From Ricinus communis (taxonomy: Eukaryota; Streptophyta; Magnoliopsida; Malpighiales; Euphorbiaceae), in the NCBI RefSeq assembly GCF_019578655.1, contig NC_063264.1, positions 17,658,429 to 17,722,428 on the forward strand: a stretch of 64,000 nt of DNA, in the 5' to 3' direction. How positions within the stretch are numbered: position 1 is the first letter of the stretch; each line of letters opens with the position of its first letter. The translations under genes and the position numbers were made by a program. This document shows, in pieces, positions 47,511 to 59,829 of this stretch. Under the pieces are notes generated by a model. The model was not told where the DNA came from, searched no databases, and worked only from the letters and a program-made list of their open reading frames with translations.

Positions 47511-49600
47511 GCAAGAGATAATTTTAAAAAATAACTAATTGCTAGTCTATTATTAATGATATTTTTAAATTAATTAATTTTTTATCGTTAAAAGTGAAAA
47601 GAATAATATTTTATTATTAATCCTTTTGTATATTCCCTTTCAATTTAATATTTTATGATTGTTATAAAATAAATGAGGAATTAATTTAAAATAATTAAAT
47701 AGGGGAAAAGCTGATAGTACCAATTATGTACGTAGTAAATGTCCTGAAGTGCAAAATATATGAAAAGTTAATAATAAATACAGGGAATGTTTAATCATAA
47801 AAAAGGAGCCATCATCCTTGCCATTAGTAGTAACACCGGGCATACCAGAAGAATCAACTGGTCGAGGAGCTGAAGCAGAGCTGTGGATGGAGTCCCAGGT
47901 GGAGGCATAATGAAATTTCACATAATACATAATATATATGAACTCATTTTTACCAATTGTAATATTTTTTTAAATAGCTATTGTTTGTTTTAATATTATA
48001 AAATATTATATTATATTATTTTTTTACTATTAAATTTTTATTTATATAATTGTTTCACATTTATCTGTATAAATGTAGAAATTTTAACGGTATTTTTTTC
48101 CAATTTTTCGAATGCATAAAATAAAATATATACGCATAGTATGCGCATATTTCAATATGCCCGTAAAAATCAAAGGAAAACGAGAAATTACCAAATATCC
48201 ATATATGCATTAATATTATTATATTAATTTAAATTTATATCTTAATTTTAAGATTATTAAATTTATAATTAATACTTTTAAATTCTTTAATATATTAATT
48301 TTTAAAATTTTTATTATTACTTTTCAGAAGTTTAGAGATATAAAAACATCTACAACACATGCATTATTACTTATTCATCATTAGTTTTATTATTATCTTT
48401 TAGAGATATTTTTTTCTCCTAAAATTCTATCAAAATTCTGATAGAATTTCGTTTAGAAAACGGATATACCTCCATTGAACGGGTCCAATTCCTAATTTAA
48501 AAACATCTAAATTATTCAATCAAACATAATACACATTTACAACATATGCATTATTAATTATTCATCATTAATTTTATTATTATCTTTTAGAGATTTTTTT
48601 TATTCCTAAAATTTTATCAAAAATTCGATAAAATTTCGTTTAAAAAATGAATATACCTCCATAAAACGGTTCAATATAATTAAAAAAATATCTTAAATAT
48701 GGATACAAACACAATATACATCAATTATTTCTTACTCGTTAGTAATTTAATATACATAACATGCAAACAAATTTTCATCACAAAAATAAATAATAAAAAA
48801 TAAATAAATTTTTTAATTACCATACAGTCAAAGAAAAGTACATATACATAATATAAAAAATTTATTTATCACAATAGACATAAACAATATAAAAAAAATT
48901 AATAAAATTTATACGTACTATGAGCTAATCCATATACGTTGTGCTCCACCAAAAAAAAATCTGAAAAAAACTTAACAAAAAAATTGTATTCATATATACA
49001 ATTAAAATTATTATTAACAAAAATAATAAAAAATAAAAGTAAATCTAAAAAAGCTATACTAACAGAAATTTGAAAAAAAATTAAACTAACCAAAAAAGCT
49101 AAAAATACTAAATAACCAAAAAATATAAAAAAAATACACACCTAAATAACCATAAATTTAATACAAAGATACAAAATAACCTATATTAACAGAAATTAAA
49201 ACTACAACTAAATAAATTAAAAATAAAATAAACTAAACGTAATAAATTAAAGATACTAAATAACCATAAACATAAAAGAAATATATCTAAAAAATACTAA
49301 ACAGAAATTAAGAAAATAAATAAAAATAAAAGAAATTAAACAAATAAAATAAGTTATGAAGGCTATAAATAGGCCTTCCTAGGCACTTTTTCATATAAGT
49401 GGAGGACAACGAGAAGACAACTAGAGTGCATATGTGGCAATTAGAGAGCACAAGTGAGAGCTAAACACTTCTGAGAGTTTTTTTATAAATTCTCTTGTAC
49501 TTTATACATATAATGTGTGGCTTTACTCTCAGGCGTGACAATTTGCTCCTATTCAGAATGAGACAATAATTTTATTGTATGTTTTATATTAAGTCAAATA
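47511..49600. other. Probable CACTA interior / unassigned repeats
   Basis: A tandem pair of about 185-bp repeats lies at about 48345-48720 (AACA(C/T)ATGCATTATTA, TTCATCATTA, GATA(G/A)AATTTCGTTTA, CGG). A GC-richer patch at about 47800-47910 could be captured coding DNA. A TATAAATAGGCC motif lies at 49370. No transposase frame is visible. Confidence 0.4.
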
Positions 49601-51190
49601 AAATATTTGTAAGGTGAAATAATATTTCTCTTATTAAATAAATTGAAATATTATAAATATATACTCTTTTTTTATTATTACTTTTAGTTGAATTACTTTA
49701 TATGAAATTCTTTCCATTTATAGTTGCTTACTTGTTATGTATATAAGTTTTAAGTTTCAATTGTTTATTGATCGTTATAATCATTTTAAGAGAATTATAA
49801 AATTTTAATTGAATAGATTAATTAAAAATTTAATGACTCTTCTTAAAGATAATGAAATCATTATCTAAGATGATATAGTTCCAGACATTATTTTCATCGA
49901 TTAGTTTCACTCGAATTTTTAAAGAAATAAATATATAAGTTAATTTCTCATATTGAATCAATTGCTTATATATTTTATATTTTGGAGACTAGTTGTCAAA
50001 AAAGAAAAATATGCATTTGATAGTTCTATTTTAACTTTAAATTTTATTTTAGATTATTTGTTACGATCTAAACATAAAAATTATTCCATCTGTATTCTTA
50101 ATTCTCTAATTATGTATTCTTTTTTTTTTATCATTTACTCCGTACAAATTAGTAGAATGATAAACTAATTAATGTGTTTCTTAAGCAATTAAATATTAAA
50201 TATTGTGTAACTCAAAATTTTAATTAATATAATTACTATTAACTAATTAAATTTATTTTAATTAATATAATAATCATTCAATGATTATAATAATAATTAC
50301 CAAAAGATATTTAGGTTTCCATATATGCAGCAATATTATTTTTATCTTTTATTATTTTAAAAGTCAATGTTATTTTCTACATTATAAATTATTAGTATTA
50401 AAATTTCTTTTTCATATAAATAATCTCTTATCTAAATAAAAAATTATGGCCCTAGCACTTTAGGTTATAGGAATCGAATCAATATTTTTAAATTAGTATG
50501 ACAACAAACTAATTAATCAAGCGTTTTAACTAATTAAGTATAATTTAATATTTCAATATTCATTATTCTTGTAATATAACACATATTTCGATTAATAATT
50601 ATTAATTAATTAATTGAATTAATAAACTAATTAGCAGTTAACAAAAGAGAGACCAAATTCTTTTATTTCTATTTTTTTTTTCTCTTATTTTGTATGCAAG
50701 TGTTTAGTTTCATATTTATGTAATCATTGTTTCTTATTCTTTATAAGATGATTTATTTTTTATTCACGTTTTTGAATGATGTAATTGATAATCTTATAAT
50801 TAGTTGAACTGTTTATTAAACATACATAACTAATTAGTCAATTATTATTTATTTTTTATAATGAGTAAAACTACTAATGGATTATCTTCATATATAATTT
50901 TATTTTGATTAAAAGAATTATTAATCGATAAAAGTCTTTGCACTGAAATTTAGTTATTCCTTTTTATTTTTTAAATTTTATATAAATCCTTAAATTATTC
51001 TATTTTATTTGAATTTTCAGTTTTTGACAAAACAAACAAATTTATAAACCTATTAAATATATTTCTTAAGTTGATATTTTGCAACTAAACGTGTTAACAT
51101 ATATATATCAAATTTAATTTGATAGCTTGAGATTTTGCTATTAATATATATGTATTAAGTTTCATTTTCTATTTTCAAATTATGCTATAA
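49601..51190. other. AT-rich intergenic DNA
   Basis: No gene or clear element is seen. A 71-codon plus-strand frame at 49953-50168 has no recognisable domain. Confidence 0.4.
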
Positions 51191-51194
51191 TAAT

Positions 51195-51585
51195 AATAAT
51201 TATAATTATAATTGGAATATGATTATGTATTATATTATCAAGTCGCTTATGTACGAATTAAGTTCTATAATTTATTTATAAGGTATATCATTTGTGATAT
51301 AAGCTTAATGAATATATATTTTGTTTAATAAAATATCATAAAGATTTATTATAAAATATTCATTTTTATTTAAAAATTAAAACTTAATTATAATTAGAAT
51401 ATATGATTAATGTATTATATTATCAAGTTGCTTATGATTTGTACTAATTATTTTTATAATTTATTTATAAAGTATATCATATGTGATATAAGCTTAATCA
51501 ATATGTATTTTGTTCAATAAAAATATCATAAAGACTTATTATAAAATATTTATTTTTATTTTAAAACTTAATTTTATAATCATTT
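51195..51585. repeat. Tandem duplication, ~195-bp unit
   Basis: Two copies (about 51195-51389 and 51390-51585) share ATTATATTATCAAGT(C/T)GCTTATG, GTATATCAT(T/A)TGTGATATAAGCTTAAT and ATCATAAAGA(T/C)TTATTATAAAATATT. Confidence 0.75.
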
Positions 51586-54154
51586 AATATGTTAATATTT
51601 TTACCATATCATAATGTAAAATTATTGATTATTTATTTTTTAATTTAATAATGTCATTATTAAGCTGCTCATAGGGCGTGTATTTATCTAATATATATAT
51701 AAAAGCAAGGTTATAACCTCTTCACAAGAATTTCTCTATGAGTTTTAAGTTATTTATTTAAATTGTAATGAGTTTAAAATATAAGAAAAATTACTAAAAG
51801 ATAAAAATTGTATGAGTATTAAAGAAGTGCATTAACTATTCTAGAAAGATATATATTAATTAGTAGTAAAAGTGTTATAATTTTATACTTCACAATTTAC
51901 TTACTTTAAATTATTCTTCTCACACTATTATCATAAGAATTATCCTAAAATTTTTAATCCACTTCTTAGAATTATAAATTTAATATGATTTTCATTAAAA
52001 AAAATCTCTATAATTTTTCTCTCATTTATTTAATAACTTCGAAGTCTTTTTCTTACTCTCTCTCATAAGAATTATATTAAGATTTTTAATATATTCTTTA
52101 ATTTAATTTTTATATTTTTTTATTTGATTTCATAAAAAAAACTATAATTTCATATTTTAATATAAAGATTTGTATATCTATCTAAATAACTTATAATTAA
52201 TAAACATATTAATATCTAATTCACATAAATATTTTATGGCTAAATACATAAATAAATCTTTGAACTTGTTCTCTTTTACAATTGGCCCTCTAAACTCAAT
52301 TTTGACTTAATTGGACTTCTCAACTTTACATGTTGTTATTTTTAATCTTTATACTAACAGTACTAATAGAAAATCAATATTTTCATTAACGACGTTACAT
52401 ATAATATAATTAAACTATTGAACTTGTCTTATTACTGTAATCAATTTATTAATGATTATTTTTTATCCATATAATCTACTTTCATCTTCAAATATAATTA
52501 AAGTACAAGTAAAAAGTTTTAAATTTCTAAAATTGTATTATAGAATTTATAATTCTCAAATAATATAACTTTCAATAATCATCTACTTATTCCTAGTAAA
52601 AATTAATATTTTTTTATATATTAAAAGGTTCACTTTCATACTTCTGTATAAATTTATATTTATATCTAAATAATTTATTTTTAATAATACTATAAACATT
52701 CATATTAATTTTAATTTATATATATATTTTATTTATTTAAAATGACTTCCGGCCAAAGGACGGGTACTGAACTAGTTTAATATTAATTAAAACTTCTTAA
52801 AATGATAGTAAATATTAATTAATTGACATAAATTGACTATATATACATATAAAAAACTTATAGCTCAAAATTAGAAAATCATCAAAATATCAACAAAGTT
52901 TCCACATTAAATTTATGCAAGAGCTATTTAATTAATAAATGATGAAGCATGTAGTTTGAGGAATGATGTAAATAAGATAAAAGAGAAGCTGAAAGCCAAA
53001 AGGCATAACTAAACATATATTATAATCCAATTTCAATTTCATTTCCATGTCAAAGTGATCTCAATCATGTCACTGAAACAAGTGGACTATAAATAATTTA
53101 ATGTCTTGGAAACATAATAGTGACTTTTAAGAGCTGTAAATATTTTAATAAGCTAGTGGTGCAAACTGAACACAAAAAGTTGACATAACATTTGGTTAAC
53201 ATATAAAAAGAAAATTTGGTTAACATTAGCCCTTAATTATTGTTTAATTAGTGGACTACAAACTTGCAAATTTAAATTTCAACCAAAGTCACTTCACACT
53301 TTTAAGGCTTTTGGTTATTGTAGAAAAATCTAATAAGATGCCAATTTGATTATTCCCCTTCTCCCCATTTCCTATCTAAGTTTTTGTCTCTTCAAAGTCA
53401 TTGCCATTGTGATTAATTGATGATTCTTCTTTCAAAGTAGCAAAAGGGAGGGAAAATTAAATACTACCTCTCTATGCTTTTTATTTGTCTTTGTTGAATC
53501 AATTCATTATCTTGATGGTGATGCTTGAAATATAATTTTCACAAAGAATCTCTTGTAGTCTTATGGCTGTGGAGAATAAAAGATCAATTACATATAAATT
53601 TTCAAGGTATATTTATTAATAATAACTTAGGATAAAATTATACTAAATAAATATTGTTAATGGTTATAAGAACATAATTCAATCAGTAAATAATATAAAT
53701 ATAGCCTATTGGTATAACAAATTCATATTTTATACCATTTTAATTATTATATCCAATCTTTTTAATCTTGATAAATTTATCTAAAAATATACAAATTTTA
53801 ATAATTTTAGTCAATTGACGCACAGGACACCTAATTCTAAAGTATGTTTCATGTCACATTACATAAAATATTTTCAATTTGAGTCGGCTTCTTTAATTAG
53901 CCAAAATTACTAAATATTTACATTTTTGAATTAATTTGCTAAATTTTGAAGAATTTGACACAATAATCAAAAATCAATAAAATCTGAATCTTTTATACCA
54001 ATAGCTATATAATCAATAGAAATATAAAAAAAACACCTAATTTGAAAACTAATAACTTTTTTCCATGGTGTAATCAATATATATAATTTTTAATTATATA
54101 AATACAAAGACTTGAATTTTGACCAATAATATAATGAGAAAGAAACCTTTGATA
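51586..54154. other. AT-rich intergenic DNA
   Basis: GGCTAAATACATAAATAAATC at 52238 looks like the TIR of a Mutator-type MITE, but no matching end was found. No gene is seen. Confidence 0.4.
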
Positions 54155-54162
54155 GCTAAAAT

Positions 54163-54775
54163 TAGTGGCGATCACGGTTCGGTAAATCGAAATGTTGGTC
54201 ACTTTTAAAAATCTCACTTTATATCAATTCTTCAATTAATTAATTCTAAACTTAAACCGTTAGTATCGATTAATTGGTTATCAGTTAGTTGGTATTTACG
54301 GTAAAGTTAACTGAAATTTTCATTTTAAGCATATTAAATCATAAACTTTTTTCTTAATAGGATTTTTAATATTTTAGAATATTTTTCCTTTTCTTTAATT
54401 AGTGAACAAATAATAATAACAATTACTATTTTTAAAATTAAAATTATTTTTAATTAGAGAAGTAATTTGTTAATCAATATACTAATTATATTTATATAAA
54501 TTAATACTAAATATATAATGAATATAAACATTACACATAATTAGCAATTACATCAATTATACATCAATACTACATATATTAAAAATTATATATATAAATA
54601 TATATTCAAACAGTTAACCGAATCATCGATTTTTTAATATAAAAAACTAAAAATTGAAAACATAAAAATAATTGAAAGGGAAACCCTCGATTCAATTAAT
54701 CTATTTTTTTCGTTTCAATTTTTAGTTTCAGACCAATTTTTCAAATTTATCGTTTTTTTTTTTTTGTCACCCCTA
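54163..54775. mobile_element. hAT-like MITE with target-site duplication
   Basis: The left end is TAGTGGCGATCACGG and the right end reads TAGGGGTGACAAAAAAA on the minus strand. The flanks gctaaaat (54155-54162) and tctaagat (54776-54783) match at 6 of 8 positions. 8-bp duplications and TAG(T/G)GG(T/C)G ends are hAT features. The interior has GGTTAACCGAA motifs and no ORF. Confidence 0.6.
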
Positions 54776-54783
54776 TCTAAGAT

Positions 54784-56580
54784 TCTCCAGGAAAAACAAA
54801 AAACAGTTCACATTGAAAATGACTTCAATCCACCTGCTCTGTATGCAGCTAATGTTTTACAACTTTGACTTGAGAGGGACCATATTGTCAAACATTTTTC
54901 TTTATCCTGGCATAAACTACCAAAAACAAAGTATATAATATAAAGCTGGCTTCCATTAAGGTGAAATGTACAGTGAACCAGCTCACTTAAATCTTCCAAA
55001 AATGTCCTTTCTTTTTGGTCTTTAATTATTTAAAATAAAAATAAAAAAAACTCCCGAGATTTTTTACTTTTAACTTATGAAACTTTCAAAATTTTATTTT
55101 ATTAAATTAAATCTTTAACATTTTATTTTTATCGAATTAATGAATTTTTATTAATATTTTATAAGATTTTTATTTATTAAAAATTCAATAATGTATTTAT
55201 CCTTTTAATGGTTATTTTATTTTTTATTTGATTTGAGAAGTTCGAAATTATGGCTTCTACACGTGAATGACACAGATGAGACGAGCATCATATGCTTGGA
55301 AAAGTTTTCAAATTATGCCTTTAATGAATTTATTTAGGAAATATATAATTGTATTTGAATGGATTTAGGTGCGATGTTTTATTATCCCTAATTAATTTCA
55401 ACATTAGAAATGCAATGGATAGAGTAATTTTGCTTGTCCGATCCTAATATAACAGGTTTAAAAATGTATAATTAAATTTGACCGAGTTTAAATTTAATTT
55501 TTAATATTAGTAGGAGATTAAATTTATGTTCATGAGTGTCTGTTTTTAATTTAATATTGGATTCAATTAGTATCTAATTAATTACAAAATTTAAAATATA
55601 TATCATTTTAATACTTGTAGTTTTTACTTGATTGATTTATTAATTTTAAAATTTGATTATTATAAATCGGTTCAGGAAGCGAGATTTTATTTTATTATTC
55701 AAATTCATTCACAGAAATAGATAATTAATAGATAAAATATTAATTATCCAATTAAATATATATAAAATAAAATATAATTATTATTATTTATTATAATTGT
55801 AATAAATTATTTATTTCTAGATTTTTAAAGTTAAGATACCTTTTTTCTCAAAGAAGGGTGTATCTTAATTGAAACTCATTTACATATGATTACAAAATAT
55901 CACAGTAATATATCACATAACTTACAATATTTAGATCACTTTATGACAAAATTAAACTAAATATGATAACAAAAGGGTATCATGCTAGTTTACCAAATAA
56001 TTATTATTTTTTAACTGATACCAAATAAAATGGTATTAAAAAAATAATTTATTACCTAATAATAATATGATAAAATTACTAAAAAGTAAGCGTCAGATTC
56101 AAATCGGGTAAAGTCATAAATAGAATAAACAGAAAAGAAAAAGAAAAAAAGAAAGCTGGTAGAAATGGGATCCAATACAGCCAGTGAATTGTCCATACGT
56201 TGGACTTATCAATGCTCTGAATTAAAATGCACAATTGACTGAGGCATGAATCACGTTGTGATTGAGGAAATAGATAATTATTTCATGGTCTTTTATGGAA
56301 TTGCTGGTAATATTATTAATTTTTTTAATCCTTTTATAAAGCATTTTTTGGATTTATTCTAAAAATATTAATTTTATTATTCTTTAAGACAATTTCTAAA
56401 ACTTTAAAAATAAAAATAAAATTAAATAAAAGATTGAGGTGAGCTAAATTTGGCGTAATGGTTTCATCTGTTCAGAAATTTGTAAATCTTTGTATATATA
56501 TATATATGCATAAGCTAAACTTTCAAATATTGCTGCTCTGCCAGTTAATTGATTTTGTTGTATTCGAAGAGAAATTGTTA
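54784..56580. other. Intergenic DNA with one small unexplained frame
   Basis: A less AT-rich patch at 54800-55000 contains a 63-codon minus-strand frame without recognisable homology. The remainder is AT-rich. Confidence 0.4.
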
Positions 56581-56589
56581 GGATTTTGC

Positions 56590-57040
56590 ACGTGTTTGAC
56601 CAATTCAATTATTTTAAAATTTTAAAATAAATATTTATATTTTTAATTTATTTTTAAAAATATTTTTCGATAATAATTTTTGAAATATTACGATGAAAAA
56701 AATGTGACGGGAAGTCCATTCTGTTTACTAATATAAAAATTAGTGAGTTAATATTAATTATTACATTTATATGTAAAAGATGTAAAAGAATACACCTGTA
56801 TGAAATTTTTTTAATAATAGAATAAATTATTTTTACTAGTTTATAATTATTATTCTTTTAGTAAGTATAATTGACTTTCTATAATATTTTTTATTGTAAA
56901 ACTTTAAAAATTGATATTAATAATATTTTTGAAAATAAATTAAAAAATAAATATTTATTTTAAAATTTTAAAATAATTAGATAAAGTTATTAAAAAGAGT
57001 AAATCTCAGGATTTAATTTATAATTAAGCCTAATATTTAT
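56590..57040. mobile_element. Degenerate copy of the Mutator-like MITE at 57352
   Basis: Its right end, read on the minus strand (GGCTTAATTATAAATTAAATC..., then CTTTTTAATAACTTTATCTAATTATTTTAAAATTTTAAAATAAATA), aligns with both ends of the element at 57352-57839. The interior shares ACGGGAAGTCCATTCTGTTTACTAATATA with that copy. The left end is degraded. Confidence 0.5.
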
Positions 57041-57351
57041 TTATTATATTCTAAATGTAATAGCAAATTAAATATAACTTATTAATCAATTAATTAATAG
57101 AAAAGTTAAAAAATTATACATAAGCTTGAATCTCATGTGACAAAAATAAGTACACGTGTTAAAACTAAAATTCCTTGTGAAAAAAAAAAAAACACATGTC
57201 AAAAAATTTTAAATCTCAAAAATTAATATATACTAGTTGTTTACTCATATATTGTATGACCGTTATTATTATTCTTCGATCATAAAATCATGTTGATAGA
57301 TACAATTTAATAAAATGTTCAGTATTTAATATTAATTTATGATATTTTAAA

Positions 57352-57839
57352 GGCCTAAATACAAATTAAATTCCGAACTTTACAGTTTTTAATAATTTTA
57401 TCCAAATTATTTCAAAAATTTAAGACAAAAAAATCAATCTTTTAATTTGTTTTAAAAAATACTTTTCGATGACAATTTTTGGACTTTCAAAAGTAAAAAA
57501 GATGACGCGGGAAGTTAATTATGCTTACTAGAGAAATAACAATTAATAAAAATAATTTATCCTAAATTTAACAATAAGACCATTAAGAATCTCACATATG
57601 TACATTCTATTATATATTTTACATTTAAATATAATAATTTTGTTACTAACTCGCTAATTTTTATATTAGTAAGTAAAATTCACATGCCACGTCATTTTTT
57701 TCATTGTAAAACTTTAAAAATTATTACCGAAAAATGTTTTTAAAATAAATTGAAAATATAGGTATTTATTTTAGAATCTTGAAATAATTGATAAAATTGT
57801 TAAAAAGTATAAAATTTATGATTTAATTAATAATTAGAC
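57352..57839. mobile_element. Mutator-like MITE with 9-bp target duplication
   Basis: 488 bp flanked by tattttaaa at 57343-57351 and 57840-57848. The ends are long, imperfect TIRs: GGCCTAAATAC..., then GTTTTTAATAATTTTATCC and AATTATTTCAA on the left; GTCTAATTATT..., then CTTTTTAACAATTTTATCAATTATTTCAA on the right strand. A 9-bp duplication and long TIRs are MULE features. Removing it restores the sequence seen in the two Helitron-like copies at 45.5-46.9 kb. Confidence 0.75.
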
Positions 57840-57958
57840 TATTTTAAAAATAATAGCAAACTAACTATTTTTAAATTAACTTCTTAATTTTTTTAAAAAA
57901 TTTAAAAATTTATTAGTATAATAAAATAAAAATATTTAAAATATTTATTAATTAATTT

Positions 57959-58072
57959 TTAACACTGTTAGTTAAAAATGACGTAGCTAATAAACTAATA
58001 TATTCATTTAATTAATTAAATAAAAGTACATTTAAACATTAAAAGAATTATTTTTCCCTTAATAAAAACAAC

Positions 58073-58112
<40 letters not shown>

Positions 58113-58648
58113 CTTCTCCCTTCTTCTTTTATAAGTTGGTTTCCTGCAACATGTAAGGAATAAAATAAAAAAAATTAATTTTAATGTTATTGAAAATAAG
58201 AACACGAAAATGCAGAAAAAAAAGAAAACAATATAGAAAAATAGAAATATATCATTGTTATTGAAAATGAAAACACAAAATTATAAGAAGTTAATTTAAT
58301 CTCAACTTTCTGAACTTTTGTACAAACAATGCCAACAACAAAATATTATTATTAACACCAAATGCAGAAAAACAAGAGAAGATCAAACCTGAAATATGAG
58401 TGGGTGAGATCAAAGACTTATCTGGGATTAGTTTTTCTCTAACCATGGACTACAAGCTGAAAGTGAGGGAGCTAATGGTTGCTTTGAAACAATGTGTTTG
58501 GGACTATTTACAGCATTATCCATGGAATGATGCAGGTAGCAGGAGAGAGAAAGAGATTTTTCTATTAAGGGAAAAATAATATTTTTAATAAATTAATTAG
58601 AAAATATGTTAGTTTAAGGACCCACCACTAACTAACTAACAGTGTTAA
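57959..58648. mobile_element. TIR element of ~690 bp carrying a (CT)n tract
   Basis: The 16-bp outer inverted match TTAACACTGTTAGTTA lies at 57959 and, inverted, ends at 58648. A second inverted block (ATTATTTTTCCCTTAATA at about 58047-58064, inverse near 58566-58583) suggests TIRs of about 100 bp. A (CT)n run lies at 58074-58109. No clear target duplication was found. The interior does not encode a transposase. Confidence 0.55.
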
Positions 58649-59212
58649 CTTTTCTTATATAAGCAGGGCTTAAAATTACAGTTCTTAAAAATTTAAGAGT
58701 ATAATTGCGTTAAAAATAGTTTAAGAGTTAATTGGTTCTTTACGCTAAACATTAAGGGTAAAAATGCATATTTTCCTAAATATAATTAATATATAAATTT
58801 TTTAAAATAAAATTAATATCATTATCTGATTAGAAATTATTTATTAGTTAAATAATATTAAAACATAATTATTATGCTGTTTTTTAGAATTATAGTCAGT
58901 GGGTAATTAAAAATATAATTTATTAATCAATAATTTAATAAAAAAATTATAAAATTAACTTAAATTTTAAAAATAAAAATACATGTAAAAATAAAATTTT
59001 TATGTGTCAAAAGTAAATATGATATATATAGATTGTATAGATGCAGCTCGTAATTTAAGTAACAAATTAGATATTTAAAAAAAAATTGAATCCTAATGAC
59101 AATAAATATGAAGTTCAACTAAAAGAAAGAGTAAAAGACATAAAATCTCTTTATGGTCGTACTCTTGGGATAAACTAATTTTATTACCACAATGAGAATA
59201 TAATTTAATAGA

Positions 59213-59829
59213 ACTAGTTATTCATTTGTGCATTACACGGCCATATTATTATTTTAATTATAAATTAAATTAATAGATATAGTTAAATAAATTTTTTAAT
59301 ATTTAATATCAATTTATAAAATTTTTAAAAAATGATAGCAAACTTACTATTTATAGATGTCTTTAATTTTTTTAAAAATCCTAAATTTCTATTAATGCAA
59401 TAATATAAAATTATTTATTAATTAATTTTAATATTATATAAATTAATATATCAATATAATTGACATTACTATTTTTATGATTAAAAATCTATTATATAAT
59501 AAAAATTTATTTATCATTGAATATAATATTAAAATAGAATTAATATATTATTTTTAAGATAGAATTAATATCATTATCTGATTAGAAAATTATTTATTAG
59601 TTAATATAACATTAAAATATAATTAAGATGCTATTTTTAAGAATTAGGATTAGTATTTATTTATGAATGTAACTTATGAATCAATAAATTAATAGAAAAA
59701 AATAAATTACATATAAAATTGAATCTCAGGTGTTAAAAGTAAGTACACATGTCCAAGCAAGAGTTTTATGTGTCAAATATTAAACATACATGTCAAAAAA
59801 AATTTAGATCTCAGAAGTTAATATATATA
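59213..59829 (-). mobile_element. Helitron-like repeat, fourth full-length-type copy
   Basis: The CTAG end is AACTAGTTATTCATTTGTGCATTACACGGCC (59212-59242), with a recognisable GTGxxxxxCAC hairpin. The other end is AATTAATATATA-like near 59829. The interior aligns with the copies at 45.5-46.9 kb. Confidence 0.5.

Larger units (their letters stand above)
57050..59033 (-). mobile_element. Second Helitron-like cluster: partial copy plus an interrupted full copy
   Basis: 57050-57228 is the TC-end part of one copy. It joins head-to-tail at TATATACTAGTTG to a second copy (57229 to about 59033) that is split by a Mutator-like MITE (57352-57839) and a TIR element (57959-58648). Shared blocks with 45497-46931 include the CATGTGTCAAAAATTAAG-like repeats and the AATTAATATATACTAG end. 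Confidence 0.5.

Noticed and set aside
54808..54999. Small minus-strand protein gene
   Set aside because: 63 codons, no recognisable family, no clear promoter or splice context.
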